A stretch of 5,115 nt of DNA from Thermoplasmatales archaeon ex4484_36 (GTDB taxonomy: Archaea; Thermoplasmatota; Penumbrarchaeia; Penumbrarchaeales; EX4484-36): NCBI GenBank assembly GCA_002254765.1, contig NJDV01000105.1, positions 1 to 5,115 on the forward strand. The letters are read 5' to 3'. The notes beneath the pieces were generated by a model. The model did no database searches and was not told the origin of the DNA. It saw nothing but the letters and a program-made list of their open reading frames with translations. The translations under genes and the position numbers were made by a program. Below, in pieces: positions 4,188 to 5,115 of this stretch; position 1 is the first letter of the stretch; the number at the start of each line of letters is the position of its first letter.

Positions 4188-5115
4188 ATGAGCACGAGCA
4201 GAACATACTTCAGCAAAGGTGCTATCATCAAGGACAACAGGCCCCTCTCCTTTGATTATGTACCGGAGAGCCTCCCCTTCAGAGAGGATAAGCTGAGGGA
4301 TCTCTCAATAAAGTACCGCCCGCTTCTCTTCAGTGGGATACCCACCAATGTTGCCATAACGGGCCCTGTAGGGACCGGAAAGACCGTGGTTGCTAGGAGG
4401 TTCTCCCAGCTACTTAAAGAGGTGGCGATAGAGGCAGAGATCTGCATCAAAGATGTCTATGTGAACTGCCGCCAGAGGAAGACGGACTCCATGGTACTTC
4501 TGGGGGTGGTGAACCGCAGGACTGCCCCTTCTCCGTCTCCACTATGCTCATCTCTCAGAAGAACCCCCTGGATTTCCTGGACCCCTCCACCCTCTCTACC
4601 TTCAAAAGGACCAATCTTCTTCGCTTTGACAAGTACGACAGGGAGGCCTTAAAGGGCATAGTGGAGCAGAGGATCGAACTGGCCCTATACCCCGGGAGCG
4701 TGGACCTGGAGGTGCCAGACCTCATAGCCGATATGAGCGAGGAGACGGGGGACGCGAGGTTTGCCATAGAGCTCCTGGGGAGGGCCGCGGAGATTGCTGA
4801 AGAGAGGGGGGAGGAGCTAGTCACCCCCGAGCATGCGAGGGCCGCCAAGGCCTATACGAAGCCGTACATATACGAGGACATAGTAGACTCCCTCAACATC
4901 CACCAGCAGATACAGCTTCTGGCCGCCGCAAGGCTCCTCAGAAAGAAGGCCTACACCACAACAGGAGAGGTGGAGAGGGAGTACAGCGTCATCTGCGAGG
5001 AGCTCTCCAAGAAGCCTCTTGGACACACACAGTTCTGGCAGTACTTAAAGGAGCTGAACACCACACAGATAACGATAGCGGACATACCAGCGGAGGAGAT
5101 CATAAGATACCTTGA
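4188..5115 (+). pseudogene. orc1/cdc6: Orc1/Cdc6 replication initiator, disrupted by an internal out-of-frame deletion; runs off the window
   Basis: Archaeal Orc1/Cdc6 proteins are AAA+ ATPases that bind origin DNA and help load MCM. From the ATG at 4188 the first frame gives an N-terminal extension, NVAITGPVGTGKTVVARRF with Walker A GPVGTGKT (59-66), and DVYVNCRQRKTDSMVLLG (89-106). It then leaves the family pattern and stops at 4652. The next frame, open from before 4505 to the window end, gives CPFSVSTMLISQKNPLDFLD (sensor 1 region), STFKR, the sensor 2 segment GDARFAIELL (about 4753-4782) and a winged-helix part (IQLLAAARLLRKKAY, EREYSVICEEL). The Walker B segment (hhhhDE) and its flanks, roughly 55-70 residues by comparison with remembered homologues, are missing. 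One deletion of 3n+1 bases near 4503-4522 explains the gap and the frame change. No stop interrupts either half, so the lesion is recent or an assembly error. The start is leaderless-like. Family identity is firm; inactivation is likely if the sequence is correct. Confidence 0.88.
4503..4522 (+). other. Deletion/frameshift junction in orc1/cdc6
   Basis: Upstream of about 4505 family-like residues (DSMVLLG) are in frame with the ATG. Downstream of about 4511 family-like residues (E-P-Q-D-C-P-F-S-V-S) are read one base earlier (offset -1). The junction falls in or near GGGGGTGGTGAA, a G-rich stretch that could have been a short repeat at both ends of the lost segment. The exact breakpoint cannot be fixed without a homologue. 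Confidence 0.7.

Noticed and set aside
4500..4530. Programmed frameshift in orc1/cdc6
   Set aside because: A frameshift alone would keep the Walker B segment; here that segment is physically absent, so a deletion or assembly collapse is the better explanation.
4555..4848. 97-codon minus-strand frame
   Set aside because: Antisense to the well-recognised C-terminal half of Orc1/Cdc6.
1..5115. tRNA, rRNA, CRISPR array or mobile element
   Set aside because: Almost all bases are covered by recognised coding frames, and no regularly spaced repeats, transposase motifs or cloverleaf-like segments were seen.

Overview
The window looks archaeal. It carries a Hel308-type (Ski2-like) repair helicase, a Cgi121 subunit of the KEOPS tRNA-modification complex, the small subunit (DUF126) of the archaeal phosphomevalonate dehydratase, and an Orc1/Cdc6 replication initiator. 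It also has archaeal TATA elements. Arginine is mostly AGG/AGA, isoleucine is often ATA, proteins are rich in Glu and Arg, and the DNA is GC-rich apart from AT-rich promoter islands, which suits a thermophilic archaeon. The exact lineage cannot be read from this sequence.

Layout. Positions 1-1635 (+) hold the C-terminal three quarters of Hel308, whose start lies before the window. One base later comes Cgi121 (1637-2158, +), apparently in the same transcript. Its stop lies 4 nt from the stop of a convergent three-gene minus-strand operon. Read from its promoter near 3690 toward lower coordinates, that operon holds an unrecognised 250-aa protein with a long acidic/proline-rich tail (3629-2877), the phosphomevalonate dehydratase small subunit (2865-2431, TTG start), and a 92-aa SCP2-like candidate lipid-binding protein (2441-2163). 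A palindromic TATA element at 3684-3695 can serve both this operon and the divergent plus-strand gene for a two-helix membrane protein with a C-terminal zinc ribbon (3729-4169). The orc1/cdc6 locus follows at 4188 and runs off the window end. It has its own TATA box placed for a leaderless transcript.

Functionally the window mixes genome maintenance (Hel308, Orc1/Cdc6), tRNA modification (Cgi121) and isoprenoid/lipid metabolism (DUF126 and possibly the SCP2-like protein). The most striking feature is the orc1/cdc6 locus: the N-terminal Walker A half and the C-terminal sensor 2/winged-helix half are well preserved but lie in different frames. The segment that should contain Walker B is absent. 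One out-of-frame deletion near 4503-4522 explains both facts. It is either a recent inactivation or an assembly collapse. No mobile element, CRISPR array, tRNA or rRNA is visible. I do not see convincing evidence of a wholly new multi-gene system; the best novelty candidates are the 250-aa protein and its operon.
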